A stretch of DNA of 64,000 nucleotides from Rhodococcus qingshengii JCM 15477 (GTDB lineage Bacteria > Actinomycetota > Actinomycetes > Mycobacteriales > Mycobacteriaceae), in contig NZ_CP096563.1 of NCBI RefSeq assembly GCF_023221595.1, forward strand, positions 1,098,501 through 1,162,500, read 5' to 3'. The notes below the pieces were generated by a model that saw only the letters and a program-made list of their open reading frames with translations, had not been told where the DNA came from and did not search any database. Numbering within the stretch: position 1 is the first letter of the stretch; every line of letters starts with the position of its first letter. The translations under genes and the position numbers were made by a program. This document shows, in pieces, positions 51,899 through 61,410 of the stretch.

Positions 51899-54838
51899 TC
51901 AGCTTCGCTTCTGGCGAGCGATGAGCTCGCTCACGCTGATGGCGCCTGCGTCGTCAGGCCGGTGCCTGCCGGTGGCGTTGTCGTCGCCGTCAGGGGTGGC
52001 GTCCGAGACTCGGGGCTCGTTGGTAGGCGAAGGCGAATCCGTGAAAACCCCGTTACGACGCTCCGGAGCGGTCGGTGGAGGCGGCGACTGGGGGGTCGCC
52101 TCCACCGAGGTCGGGGCTGAACCGTTTGTTGCAGAGCCGTTGGTAGCACCGTTTGCGGAGCCGTTCCGGCTCGCGCCGTTGGAGCCTGAACTGCTGCTGG
52201 CAGCACCGTTGGTCGCCGAACCGTTTGTCCGCGAAGGCGTCCGGACCACCGGCAGTGGACGTGAGGCCGGGGGAGTCTGTTCCCGGGCCCGCAGGTCCGA
52301 CAACCAACTCTCGATGGGACGCTCGGCCGGCGCAGCGGGCGTGGGGTTTCTGCGCTTGTCGCTGGCATTCGGTTGCGGCCGGTACGAGGGATTGGGTACC
52401 GGTGCCTCGATCAGGTTCTGGGGGGCGCTGGCTGCACTCCCGATATCGAGACGACGTCGCGGTGCCGGCTTCTCCGCGGCGGGAGCCTCCGTGTTGGGTG
52501 CCTTGATCGCCATTTCGCTGAGCGGAATGGGCTCGGTGAGAGGATCGGGAACGCGAGGTCCGCTTTCCGGCTGTGCAGCCGGGGCAGGCGGCGGCATGAC
52601 CCGCGAGGCCGCTTCGATCTTGCGCGGCTGACCCGGTCCGGCGATCGCACCGACAGGCGCGATCTGCGGGACGTTCGCGAGTACCAGCTCGTTGTCGAGG
52701 ATCGGCTCGCCCAGCCCGATCTTCTGCTGGATCCGCTTCATCCAGGCCGGAGCCCACCAGCAGTCGTCGCCGAGCAGTTTCATGGTCGCGGGGACCAGGA
52801 ACATTCGGATGAGAGTCGCGTCGATGATCAGCGCGGAGATCATGCCGTAGGAGATGTATTTCATCATCACCAGATCGGACAAGCCGAATGCGCCGGTGAC
52901 CACGATCAGAATCAGTGCGGCAGCGGTGATGATTCGTCCGGTATGTGCCGTGCCGATACGGATGGATTCGGTAGTACTCGCGCCCTGCGCTCGCGCTTCG
53001 ACCATGCGGGAGAGCAGGAACACTTCGTAGTCGGTCGACAGGCCGTAGACGATCGCGATGATCAACACCAGGACGGGAGACATGATCGGCCCCGGTGTGA
53101 AGTTCAACAGACCGGAACCGTGCCCGTCGATGAAGATCCAGGTCAAGATTCCGAGCGTCGAACCCAGTCCGAGCGCGCTCATCAATGCGGCTTTGATGGG
53201 CAGGACGAGCGAGCCGAACGTCAAGAACATCAGCAAGGTCGTCAGCAGGATGACGGATACGACCATCAGCGGCAGACGATCGAGCAATGCGTCGACGCTG
53301 TCCTGCTCGATGGCCGGAGTACCGCCGACCAGCACAGTTGTGCCCTCGGGCCAGTCCGCGGACCGCAGATAGTCGATGGTGGGACGTGCCTCGTTCCGCT
53401 CCGTCAGACCGGCCTTGAGGACGTTGACACCGTCCTTCGTCGCAACCTCCGGGGTGAACTTCTCGACCAGACCCGGCGCAGCATTTGCGGTCTTGGAAAT
53501 CTGACCGAGGGTGGTGTTGTCGGCTCCCTCGATGACGAGTCGAACGGGCTCGGTGCGATTGCCGGGGAAGAGTTCGTCGAACTGCGCCTGCGCGACACGC
53601 GTGGGGCTGTCCGGGGGCAGGTACGTCTCGTTGATACCGCCGAACTTGATGCCCGTCAGCGGAATGATCATCAGCAGTAGAGCCGCGACGATCGGGACCG
53701 CGACCTTGAGCGGATGCTGCATGACCCAGCGGGTGAGCTTGCCCCAGAAACCGTTCTCGATTTCCTCGTTGGTCTTGGTCTGGCGCAGCTTCTTGAAGGT
53801 CAGCGCGTCGATCCGCTTGCCGAGAATGCCGAGAATCGCGGGAAGAATCGTGATGGACGAGATCGCGGCAAGCATGACGGCAGCAATGGCGCCGTAAGCC
53901 ACCGATTTGAGGAAGCCCTGCGGGAACAACAGCAGACCGCCGAGGCTGACGGCAACCATGGTCGCCGAGAACATGACCGTTCTACCCGCCGTCATGACCG
54001 TTCGGCGTACAGCGGTCGGGGTGTCGTACCCCTCGGCTATCTCTTCTCGGAAACGGCTGACGATGAACAGTCCGTAGTCGATCGCCAGACCCAGGCCGAC
54101 CAGAGAGACCACGGGCGCAACAAACGCGTTGACCTCGGTGAAGTTGGTGATCAGTCGAATGATGCCGTTGGCGCCGATGACGGTCAGACCGCCGACGATC
54201 AACGGGAGGGCAGCAGCGACGACGCCACCGAAGACGAAGAACAGCAGGACACCGACAGCAGGAATCGCGAGCATTTCCATGCGCTTGATGTCGTTGGCCA
54301 TCGTGTCGTTGAGCGAATTCGCGACAGGTTGCAGGCCGGCGAGTTGCACGTCGACGCCGTCGATGTAGAACTGCGACTCGACGTCGCGGAAGTTGTTGGA
54401 CACCGCGGTGTCGTTGTCTCCGGCGATCGCGATGCTGGTGACCGCGTGTTGCTTGGTCTTGTCCGCCAGGGCCGCCACCGAGAGACCGTTGTCGACCTTG
54501 AAGTACGAGCCGTTGATCTTCATGATCTGGTCGGGGTTGTCGGCGACGAGTCGCTGCAGATTGTCGATGACCTTCGCTTGGAACTCGGGGTCGTCGACGG
54601 TCTTGCCCTCCGGCGCCGTGTACAGCGCCAGAACGTCACCCGTCGTGCTGCGTCCGAACGTGCCGTCAGCGAGTTTGGCAGCCTCTACCGATTCCGACCC
54701 CGGATCGTCCCAGCCGCTCTGGCTGAGATGATCCTGCAGGCTCAGGCCGTACGCAGCGAGCCCGAGGAGCCCCGCCACCATGACAGCGATGACGGTGAAG
54801 CGGGCTCGATAGACGATGCTTCCCCAGCTGGCGAACAC
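51899..54838 (-). CDS. mmpL3: trehalose monomycolate exporter MmpL3
   Basis: 979-aa RND-type flippase. Two repeats each have a large periplasmic loop (about 35-185 and 400-515) and helices; the proton-relay Asp-Tyr pairs D254/Y255 (GLAIDYGLF) and D603/Y604 (GLSTDYEVF) are intact. The cytoplasmic tail (about 720-979) is long, Pro/Ser/Asn-rich, with NGSATNGA-type repeats and a terminal ISVSELIARQKRS. It moves trehalose monomycolate across the inner membrane for the mycolate layer. The gene order mmpL3-NYN-trmB and pckG nearby agrees with the mycobacterial locus I remember. Confidence 0.95.
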   Translation of the reverse strand: MFASWGSIVYRARFTVIAVMVAGLLGLAAYGLSLQDHLSQSGWDDPGSESVEAAKLADGTFGRSTTGDVLALYTAPEGKTVDDPEFQAKVIDNLQRLVADNPDQIMKINGSYFKVDNGLSVAALADKTKQHAVTSIAIAGDNDTAVSNNFRDVESQFYIDGVDVQLAGLQPVANSLNDTMANDIKRMEMLAIPAVGVLLFFVFGGVVAAALPLIVGGLTVIGANGIIRLITNFTEVNAFVAPVVSLVGLGLAIDYGLFIVSRFREEIAEGYDTPTAVRRTVMTAGRTVMFSATMVAVSLGGLLLFPQGFLKSVAYGAIAAVMLAAISSITILPAILGILGKRIDALTFKKLRQTKTNEEIENGFWGKLTRWVMQHPLKVAVPIVAALLLMIIPLTGIKFGGINETYLPPDSPTRVAQAQFDELFPGNRTEPVRLVIEGADNTTLGQISKTANAAPGLVEKFTPEVATKDGVNVLKAGLTERNEARPTIDYLRSADWPEGTTVLVGGTPAIEQDSVDALLDRLPLMVVSVILLTTLLMFLTFGSLVLPIKAALMSALGLGSTLGILTWIFIDGHGSGLLNFTPGPIMSPVLVLIIAIVYGLSTDYEVFLLSRMVEARAQGASTTESIRIGTAHTGRIITAAALILIVVTGAFGLSDLVMMKYISYGMISALIIDATLIRMFLVPATMKLLGDDCWWAPAWMKRIQQKIGLGEPILDNELVLANVPQIAPVGAIAGPGQPRKIEAASRVMPPPAPAAQPESGPRVPDPLTEPIPLSEMAIKAPNTEAPAAEKPAPRRRLDIGSAASAPQNLIEAPVPNPSYRPQPNASDKRRNPTPAAPAERPIESWLSDLRAREQTPPASRPLPVVRTPSRTNGSATNGAASSSSGSNGASRNGSANGATNGSATNGSAPTSVEATPQSPPPPTAPERRNGVFTDSPSPTNEPRVSDATPDGDDNATGRHRPDDAGAISVSELIARQKRS

Positions 54839-54848
54839 TGATCAACTC

Positions 54849-55556
54849 CTACTCGGCAACACTTTTTCGCCCGATGAGCAGGGCAGAAAGCGGTCGGAAC
54901 GGCTGCAACCAGGCGCCCTCGTCGGGCAGGGTGTCCAGGCTTACCCGTGGCAGAGGCTCACGGAAGACACCTGGGATGTCCTCGAGATCGACGAAGTCCA
55001 AGATATCGGACGACACAGCCCAGCTGGCGTGTTCACGGAACCCGAGAACCTGGACCGGGATACCGGTTGCTGCGATGTCCTCGAGAGGTTCGCGGAACGC
55101 TTGGCCGTCGGCGGAGGCGACCATGATTCCGGCGAGGCCCTCGCCGTACCGGAGCGCGATGTGCTCGAGCATGTCCGAATCGACATCGCTGTCTTCATCG
55201 ACCTTCGGCTTGGCGAACACCGCGAAACCCACGTTACGCAAGGCTTCGACCCAAGGACGAACGACGTCGGCGCTGCCGGACGCGATGTTGGTGAAGACGG
55301 TCGCTTCAGGCTCGAGCGTGCCGCTGTTCTGTGCGGACAGTTCGGCGGTGCGAGAGAGCAGCCAACGACCCAAAGCGTCGAATCGTGGCCGGTAGGCGGC
55401 GGTAGGCCGGCCACCGAGGATGGCGCCGAGGCCCATGTCGAGGTTAGGGGCGTCCCAGACCAGAAGCACCCGCTTGGGGTGGCGGGAGTCACGACCGAAG
55501 TCGAGAGGAGATTCCGACGACGTCACGTCGTCGGATAGCTGTTCGCTGACGCTCAT
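54849..55556 (-). CDS. NYN-domain protein (mmpL3-linked)
   Basis: 235-aa NYN (PIN-like) domain protein. VLLVWDAPNLDMGLGAILGG opens the fold; DVDSDMLEHIALRYGEGLAGIMVASADGQAF gives the acidic residues and the end of the sheet. NYN domains are often RNases acting on structured RNA, but no activity is known for this one. ATG 55556 overlaps the trmB stop as ATGA; a further ATG at 55574 lies inside trmB. It sits 10 bp upstream of mmpL3, so the three genes form one operon. Confidence 0.85.
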   Translation of the reverse strand: MSVSEQLSDDVTSSESPLDFGRDSRHPKRVLLVWDAPNLDMGLGAILGGRPTAAYRPRFDALGRWLLSRTAELSAQNSGTLEPEATVFTNIASGSADVVRPWVEALRNVGFAVFAKPKVDEDSDVDSDMLEHIALRYGEGLAGIMVASADGQAFREPLEDIAATGIPVQVLGFREHASWAVSSDILDFVDLEDIPGVFREPLPRVSLDTLPDEGAWLQPFRPLSALLIGRKSVAE

Positions 55557-56311
55557 GCTCTGATCTTCCCCCATATAAGCTCGGTGATTGCACTTCCGAC
55601 CTTATGGGCTTTGTCCTCGAACTTGGTGACCGGACGCTCGTGGGTCATCGGAGACTCCCAGTCGAGTGCGGTCAGCAGCGGCTCGGCATTGCCGGCTTCT
55701 TCGATCCATTCGGCGTACTCGGCGTGATCGGTTGCCACGTGCAGCACTCCGCCAGGCTTGAGACGGTTGGCGATCAGCGCGAACGTCGGCCCCTGCAGGA
55801 GGCGACGCTTGTGATGGCGGGCCTTGGGCCACGGATCCGGGAAGAACACCCGGACGCCCGTCAGGGACTCGGGGGCGACCATGTTCTCGAGTACGTCCAT
55901 CGCGTCACCGCGCAGTACGCGGACGTTGGGAATCTCTTCACGTTCGACCTGCTGGAGAAGCTGCGCCAGCCCTGGGCGGTACACCTCGATCGCGATCAGG
56001 TTCACGTGCGGTTCCGCCTTGGCCATTGCGGCCGTCGCGGTGCCGGTACCCGAACCGATCTCGATGATCAGGGGTGCTTCACGTCCGAACCAGGCGTTCG
56101 CGTCGAGCGGTGTGTCCGAGACGTCGGCGCCGATGAGCGGCCACTGACGGTCCCAAGCCTGCTGCTGTGCGTCGGTCAGCGCACCCCGGCGAGAGCGAAA
56201 GCTGGTCACTCTCGGATGGAGACGGGACCCCTTGGTGTGGTCCGTCTGCCCCGTGTCAGGGGTCTGCGGTGCATGCTGATCGGCTTCGTTCACGAACCCA
56301 TTGTCACGCAT
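55553..56311 (-). CDS. trmB: tRNA (guanine-N7)-methyltransferase
   Basis: 252-aa SAM-dependent enzyme that makes m7G46 in tRNA. The SAM pocket is LIIEIGSGTGTATAAMA, followed by NLIAIEVYRPGLAQLL, RGDAMDVLENM and the catalytic FFPDPWPKARHHKRRLL. The C-terminal TKFEDKAHKVGSAITELIW matches family members. The first 40 residues are a low-complexity extension common in actinomycetes. It leads the trmB-NYN-mmpL3 operon. Confidence 0.95.
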   Translation of the reverse strand: MRDNGFVNEADQHAPQTPDTGQTDHTKGSRLHPRVTSFRSRRGALTDAQQQAWDRQWPLIGADVSDTPLDANAWFGREAPLIIEIGSGTGTATAAMAKAEPHVNLIAIEVYRPGLAQLLQQVEREEIPNVRVLRGDAMDVLENMVAPESLTGVRVFFPDPWPKARHHKRRLLQGPTFALIANRLKPGGVLHVATDHAEYAEWIEEAGNAEPLLTALDWESPMTHERPVTKFEDKAHKVGSAITELIWGKIRA

Positions 56312-56474
56312 GACCCCCGTTTAGCGCAGACGGGTCTGAAGTTTGAGTTGAGACTTTCCACGGAAAGTCCTGAAACCGTCGACTTCGGACTGTCGGCGAA
56401 AGGGCGGTGTCACCTGCCGTCCTTGCCGAGAACCTGACAGAATCTCACCGACACGATGGGGACGTGGGGTGGGG

Positions 56475-57407
56475 ATGAACACAGGATTTGCATGCAGTAA
56501 TTGGTCACGAATGTTGCCCGCAGAATCGATCGACGACGCCTGCGTGGAGCCGATCGATCAGTTGCGCGCTCTGGCATATCGGCTGACATCGATCGATTCG
56601 GGAGCCGCCGAGGCGGTTCACTCGGTGCTCGGATCGCTGAGCGCGCCGCTCGAATTGGTGGTCGCCGGGCGAGCCAGGGTGGGGCGGTCGTCGTTGGCGC
56701 GGATCCTGGGGCGCGACGACCGGTTCTCGCGCAGAGTTGTCGGCGCACCGGTTGTGGTGACCGAGTCGAGGGCATTCGATGTCCCTGGAACTTCGAACCC
56801 CGATCTGGGTCGTCGTTGCGTTGTCTACGTGGTGGTCGACGCGGTCCGCGACGTCGACGGCCGAGCCATTGCCCGAGTTTCCGATCGTGTGGTCGTCGCT
56901 GCGAACAAGGCTGACTTGTTCGGTCCGCGCTGGGACGAGGCGCTGGGACGGGCCGCGGAAATCTCCGAGAACGTCCGCGTGCCCACGGTTCCGGTGGAGA
57001 CACTGACCGGGCGCGGCGTCGAAGAGTTGTTCGCGGCTCTCGGACCTGTTCTGGAGGCGCAGTGGTGGGGCCGGGTCGAGCAGATCGGCCCGGCGCTGAG
57101 GCGATCTGCCTCGCGCAGCATTGCGGGCAGGGACGAGATCGAGTTGTATCTGAGTTCGGACTCCGCGGTGTTGTTCGGCGCTGCGGCGGCGATGATGAGC
57201 CCCGAAATTCGAGCCCTGCGTCAAGGCGAGCCTCCCGATCCTCGTACCGCTGACGACGCGGGCACGTGCAGCCGGTGGTGGGGCGAGCTCGTGGACGAGT
57301 CGGAACAGTGTCCGCAACAAAGGGTCTCACTGATTCGACGCGGGTATGTGCGTCGGTGGGCGCAGCTCGGAGGCGATCGCTCTGCCCCGGCGGTGACCGA
57401 TGAATAG
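56475..57407 (+). CDS. P-loop GTPase-like protein with altered Walker A (first of pair)
   Basis: 310-aa protein of a dynamin-like/GTPase type. Walker A reads GRARVGRSSL (residues 65-74), where the invariant Lys is Arg71. The G4 motif VVAANKADLFG is intact, and VPVETLTGRGVEELF matches G5. No membrane helix is found. ATG 56475 is used; an in-frame GTG lies 6 bp upstream. It shares 8 bp with the next gene, so the two are coupled. The equivalent pair next to mmpL3 and pckA in mycobacteria has no assigned role as far as I know. Confidence 0.72.
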   Translation: MNTGFACSNWSRMLPAESIDDACVEPIDQLRALAYRLTSIDSGAAEAVHSVLGSLSAPLELVVAGRARVGRSSLARILGRDDRFSRRVVGAPVVVTESRAFDVPGTSNPDLGRRCVVYVVVDAVRDVDGRAIARVSDRVVVAANKADLFGPRWDEALGRAAEISENVRVPTVPVETLTGRGVEELFAALGPVLEAQWWGRVEQIGPALRRSASRSIAGRDEIELYLSSDSAVLFGAAAAMMSPEIRALRQGEPPDPRTADDAGTCSRWWGELVDESEQCPQQRVSLIRRGYVRRWAQLGGDRSAPAVTDE

Positions 57408-58740
57408 CGTTTCGGTACTTCCGGATTCGGTGCTCCGCGTGGTGCAGCGATGGAATCCGGCATCCGATCCGGGTCGCCGGGTCGCCGCCGAAACATGCAG
57501 GGGCACTCGCATTTACGTTGTCGGTCCACCACGGTGTGGACGGGAAGACGTCGCGCAGATGTTCGATGCTTCGGATGACTGTTCGACAGTGACACGCGAG
57601 GTGGACGCCGACGTCGTACTTCTGGTCGTCGACGCTGCCAGTGTGATCGGACGCGAGGATCTCCTTCTCCTCGGCGACGCTGCGGCGAGCGGAACCCCGG
57701 TGGTGGTGGCGCTGACCCGCGTCGACGTCTATCGAGACTGGCAGGCGGTGCGCCGGCGTGATGCCGAGATTCTCGCTTCGCACTGCACCGCTTTTGCGCA
57801 GGCTCCCGTGGTCCCGATTGCGCCTGGTCAGGAGCAGTCACTCGTTGCGGTCGTGAGCCGGGCGGCACGGGAGAGGGAAGCAGGTGGTTCGGATTCCGGA
57901 GTCATCGCACAGACGCGCCGGATGATCGAGATGGAGATCCGGAATCTACGTGACGGTGTTCCTGGTGCCGAACTGCGGGCAGAGCGATCGCAGCTGCTCG
58001 CAGACCGTGACGGCCGGCGAGGCGAACGCCTGGTGCAGGTGCGAAGCCGACTGCAACGAGCGCGCGGGGATCTGTCACAACAAATCGCCGAGGCAACCCG
58101 GGCGACGGTCGCCGGGGCACGTGCCTGGGTCGACACGGCCTCGCGAGCCGAATTGGGCAGCGTGCCGACGCGACTGCAGCACGAGGTCGACCACCACACC
58201 CGGGTGTTCGACGCCGCGATGGCGGCAGCGGTGGAATCTGCGGGGACGAACGGATACATGCCTTCCCCGCAGATTCCGGAGGGCCTGCCGGGCCGTCAGC
58301 GCGGAAACGAGGACCGGGTGACAATTCTTGTCGGCGCGTCCGCGGGTCTCGGCCTCGGCCGTATCGCAGTGACTCCGCTGGAAATGATTCCGGCCTTGGA
58401 GTTCGCAAGTATCCCCGTGACGTTGATTCTGGGTGGCGCCGCGGCGTGGTGGTTGGCGCGAACTCGCGGGCTGACGGCCGATCGTGCCCACTCCAGGTCG
58501 TGGATCGTCGAATCGATGTCGGCGGTTCGCGCTCAGTGGGAGCAGCGAGTGCAGAGCGTGCTGCTCGAGGCCGAGGCGGATCTGGGAGCGGCGATCATGG
58601 CGGAGAGTCGCGAGCAGTTGGCGTCGGCGCAGGCCCGAATCGTGGAGATCGACGGTGAACTTCGTGAGCTCGCCGCGGCCAGATCGGGTCAGCTCGCGTC
58701 GTGCGAGCGCGACCTCGCCGTTTTGAACACCGCCTACTGA
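57400..58740 (+). CDS. dynamin-like GTPase-fold membrane protein with degenerate P-loop (second of pair)
   Basis: 446-aa partner of the upstream gene. Its P-loop is GPPRCGRED (residues 42-50), lacking both the Lys and the Ser/Thr that bind phosphate and Mg; G4 is ALTRVDVYRD (TRVD). A long helical region follows (about 175-290), then two hydrophobic helices (about 310-360: VTILVGASAGLGLG and SIPVTLILGGAAAWWLA) and a C-terminal coiled coil. This is the plan of bacterial dynamin-like proteins, with G-domain function probably lost. Confidence 0.72.
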   Translation: MNSVSVLPDSVLRVVQRWNPASDPGRRVAAETCRGTRIYVVGPPRCGREDVAQMFDASDDCSTVTREVDADVVLLVVDAASVIGREDLLLLGDAAASGTPVVVALTRVDVYRDWQAVRRRDAEILASHCTAFAQAPVVPIAPGQEQSLVAVVSRAAREREAGGSDSGVIAQTRRMIEMEIRNLRDGVPGAELRAERSQLLADRDGRRGERLVQVRSRLQRARGDLSQQIAEATRATVAGARAWVDTASRAELGSVPTRLQHEVDHHTRVFDAAMAAAVESAGTNGYMPSPQIPEGLPGRQRGNEDRVTILVGASAGLGLGRIAVTPLEMIPALEFASIPVTLILGGAAAWWLARTRGLTADRAHSRSWIVESMSAVRAQWEQRVQSVLLEAEADLGAAIMAESREQLASAQARIVEIDGELRELAAARSGQLASCERDLAVLNTAY

Positions 58741-58874
58741 TCATTTCGCGAGTGCAGAGTTCTCCACAGTGCGGCAATTTCGGCCACGACTGATCGTCGG
58801 GGTCTGGTAATACTGAGCGGACGGTTTCGGTAGGGGTTGCCGAAGCAGTAGGTCACCATCCAGTAGGGGGAGTA

Positions 58875-59213
58875 ATGGAAGCATTTCTGATCACGGCCGG
58901 ACACATCGACGGGCACGAAGCCGAAGCGCTCGATCCTGGGCGTATCGAGCCCGAGACCTTCGGGCCCGCGTCGGGACCGGTCGATGCCGGCGACCTGAAC
59001 TTCGACGCCTTCGACTTGGACGGTGACGGAACGGTCGACAGCCGTGTCGTCCACTCCGACGACGCCGTCGTGATCGTGTCCGATTTCGATCGCGACGGTA
59101 GCGCCGATCGCCTCACGATGATCGAGTCGGACGGCGACTACTCGGCCTGGGAATGCAGTCGAGACGACGAAGGCGCCCTCGTGTGGCAGAAAATCGATGC
59201 CGGAGCGCTCTGA
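58875..59213 (+). CDS. small acidic protein with two DxDxDG motifs
   Basis: 112-aa acidic protein with no signal or membrane segment. FDAFDLDGDGTVDSRVV and VSDFDRDGSADRLTMIE are EF-hand-like DxDxDG calcium loops within beta-hairpin repeats, a pattern seen in small secreted or cytoplasmic actinobacterial proteins of unknown role. GGGGG lies 4 nt before ATG 58875. It stands between the GTPase-like pair and pckG. Confidence 0.7.
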   Translation: MEAFLITAGHIDGHEAEALDPGRIEPETFGPASGPVDAGDLNFDAFDLDGDGTVDSRVVHSDDAVVIVSDFDRDGSADRLTMIESDGDYSAWECSRDDEGALVWQKIDAGAL

Positions 59214-59361
59214 AAAGCTTCCGTTTATGTGCTCTGAGCGCCGGGTAGGCACCTGAACACACCAACTGAATCGTTTCTGTGACATTTCTGACCGCACCCG
59301 ATTACCTGCAGGTGAACAGCCAGCGTTAACCTCAATACATAGGACACCCGGCGTCCGTGAA

Positions 59362-59453
59362 ATCCACGTGAGTGGATGACGCGGCTGGACCCCGTCGAGA
59401 GGGGGACACCGGGATCGACTGGTATCGGGGCGCTGCAGTTCGCATCCGGTGTC
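59362..59453 (+). other. structured leader region before pckG
   Basis: Within 130 bp before pckG there are three stems: ATCCAC-GTGA-GTGGAT (59362-59377), CCCC-GTCGAGA-GGGG (59390-59404) and GACACCGG (59405-59412) pairing perfectly with CCGGTGTC (59446-59453). Such a run of hairpins suggests a structured 5' untranslated RNA. I match it to no known riboswitch. Confidence 0.4.
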
Positions 59454-59490
59454 ACGAGAACCCGGTTCCGGCTCACCCCAGGAGAGTTTG

Positions 59491-61320
59491 ATGACCTCAG
59501 CGACCATTCCCGGTCTCAATGGAACTGACGGCACGCCCCCCACGCAGCACAAGGAACTGCTTGCATGGGTGCAAGAGGTTGCCGAACTCACCCAGCCTGA
59601 TCGCGTCGTCTTCGCAGACGGCTCGGACGAAGAATGGGACCGACTGACAACGAAGTTGGTCGAGGCAGGAACCTTCACCCGCCTCAACGACGAGAAGAAG
59701 CCGAACTCTTTCCTCGGCAACTCCGATCCGTCCGATGTCGCGCGAGTCGAATCGCGTACGTACATCTGCTCGAAGGAAGAAATCGACGCAGGTCCCACCA
59801 ACAACTGGATGGACCCGGCGGAGATGCGCACCCTCATGGGTGACCTGTACCGCGGTTGCATGCGTGGACGCACCATGTACGTCGTGCCGTTCTGCATGGG
59901 CCCCCTCGACGCCGAGGACCCGAAGCTGGGCGTCGAGCTCACCGATTCCGAGTACGTCGTCGTATCCATGCGCGTCATGACCCGCATGGGCAGCAAGGTT
60001 CTCGACAAGCTCGGCACCGACGGATTCTTCGTCAAGGCGCTGCACTCGCTGGGCGCTCCGCTGGCCGAAGGCCAGGAAGACGTCGCGTGGCCGTGCAACG
60101 ACACCAAGTACATCACCCACTTCCCCGAGGATCGTGAGATCTGGAGCTTCGGTTCCGGCTACGGCGGAAACGCTCTCCTGGGCAAGAAGTGCTACTCGCT
60201 GCGTATCGCCTCGGCAATGGCGCACGACGAGGGCTGGCTGGCCGAGCACATGCTCATCCTCAAGCTCATCTCGCCCGAGGACAAGGCCTACTACATCGCG
60301 GCGGCATTCCCCTCCGCTTGTGGCAAGACCAACCTCGCGATGATCCAGCCGACCATCCCCGGGTGGCGCGCCGAGACCCTCGGTGACGACATCGCCTGGA
60401 TGCGTTTCGGTGAGGACGGACAGCTGTACGCCGTCAACCCGGAATTCGGTTTCTTCGGCGTGGCTCCCGGCACCAACTGGTCCTCGAACCCCAACGCCAT
60501 GCGCACCATCGACCAGGGCAACACGGTCTTCACCAACGTCGCTCTGACTGACGACGGTGACGTCTGGTGGGAAGGCCTCGAAGGCGACCCGCAGCACCTG
60601 ATCGACTGGAAGGGCAACGAGTGGACGCCCGAGTCGGGCACCCATGCGGCTCATCCCAACTCGCGTTACTGCACCCCGATGTCGCAGTGCCCGATCATGG
60701 CTCCCGAGTGGGACGACCCGAAGGGCGTGCCGATCTCGGCAATCCTGTTCGGCGGACGCCGCAAGACGACGGTTCCGCTGGTCACCGAGGCTCGCGACTG
60801 GCAGCACGGCGTCTTCATGGGTGCAACGGTCGGCTCCGAGCAGACCGCAGCAGCCGAAGGCCAGGTCGGTACGGTTCGCCGCGATCCGATGGCAATGCTG
60901 CCGTTCCTCGGCTACAACGTCGGTGACTACTTCCAGCACTGGATCGACCTCGGCAAGTCCGCGGACGCGTCCAAGCTCCCCAAGGTCTTCTACGTCAACT
61001 GGTTCCGCCGCGGCGACGACGGACGCTTCCTGTGGCCAGGCTTCGGCGAGAACTCTCGCGTCCTGAAGTGGATCGTCGAGCGTATCGAGCACAAGGCTGC
61101 CGGTATCGACACCCCGATCGGCGTCGTTCCCACCGGATCGGCACTCGACATCGAAGGCCTGGACGTGTCGGACGCCGACATCACCGAGGCCCTCGCGGTC
61201 AACATCGACGAGTGGAAGGCCGAGATCCCGCTCATCGAAGAGTGGTTCGACTTCGTCGGCGAGAAGCTGCCGACCGGCATTCGCGACGAGTTCGAAGCTC
61301 TGAAGCAGCGGTTGGCCTGA
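59491..61320 (+). CDS. pckG: phosphoenolpyruvate carboxykinase (GTP)
   Basis: 609-aa GTP-type PEPCK, converting oxaloacetate to PEP and CO2 for gluconeogenesis. The nucleotide loop with the catalytic Cys is [14 protein letters not shown]; other marks are [19 protein letters not shown], the metal site [28 protein letters not shown] and [26 protein letters not shown] lies 6 nt before ATG 59491, preferred over an in-frame ATG 42 bp upstream. A hairpin terminator follows. Confidence 0.97.
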   Translation: MTSATIPGLNGTDGTPPTQHKELLAWVQEVAELTQPDRVVFADGSDEEWDRLTTKLVEAGTFTRLNDEKKPNSFLGNSDPSDVARVESRTYICSKEEIDAGPTNNWMDPAEMRTLMGDLYRGCMRGRTMYVVPFCMGPLDAEDPKLGVELTDSEYVVVSMRVMTRMGSKVLDKLGTDGFFVKALHSLGAPLAEGQEDVAWPCNDTKYITHFPEDREIWSFGSGYGGNALLGKKCYSLRIASAMAHDEGWLAEHMLILKLISPEDKAYYIAAAFPSACGKTNLAMIQPTIPGWRAETLGDDIAWMRFGEDGQLYAVNPEFGFFGVAPGTNWSSNPNAMRTIDQGNTVFTNVALTDDGDVWWEGLEGDPQHLIDWKGNEWTPESGTHAAHPNSRYCTPMSQCPIMAPEWDDPKGVPISAILFGGRRKTTVPLVTEARDWQHGVFMGATVGSEQTAAAEGQVGTVRRDPMAMLPFLGYNVGDYFQHWIDLGKSADASKLPKVFYVNWFRRGDDGRFLWPGFGENSRVLKWIVERIEHKAAGIDTPIGVVPTGSALDIEGLDVSDADITEALAVNIDEWKAEIPLIEEWFDFVGEKLPTGIRDEFEALKQRLA

Positions 61321-61346
61321 TAAACCGCCCCCGTATGTAGTGGCCT

Positions 61347-61386
61347 GATGCCGCATTGGTTCAATTTGATGAACCGATGCGGCATC
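61347..61386 (+). terminator. hairpin terminator after pckG
   Basis: GATGCCGCATTGGTTC and GAACCGATGCGGCATC form a 16-bp stem with one wobble around AATTTGAT, 26 bp after the pckG stop. Confidence 0.8.
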
Positions 61387-61410
61387 GGTCGTCTGTATGC
61401 CCTTGCCTGT

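Noticed and set aside
53714..54841. 375-codon open frame antisense to mmpL3
   Set aside because: Composition typical of a shadow frame and no recognisable motif; mmpL3 is well supported.
59214..59490. c-di-AMP (ydaO-type) riboswitch before pckG
   Set aside because: GGGGGACACC recalls part of the motif, but the other conserved segments of that class are absent.
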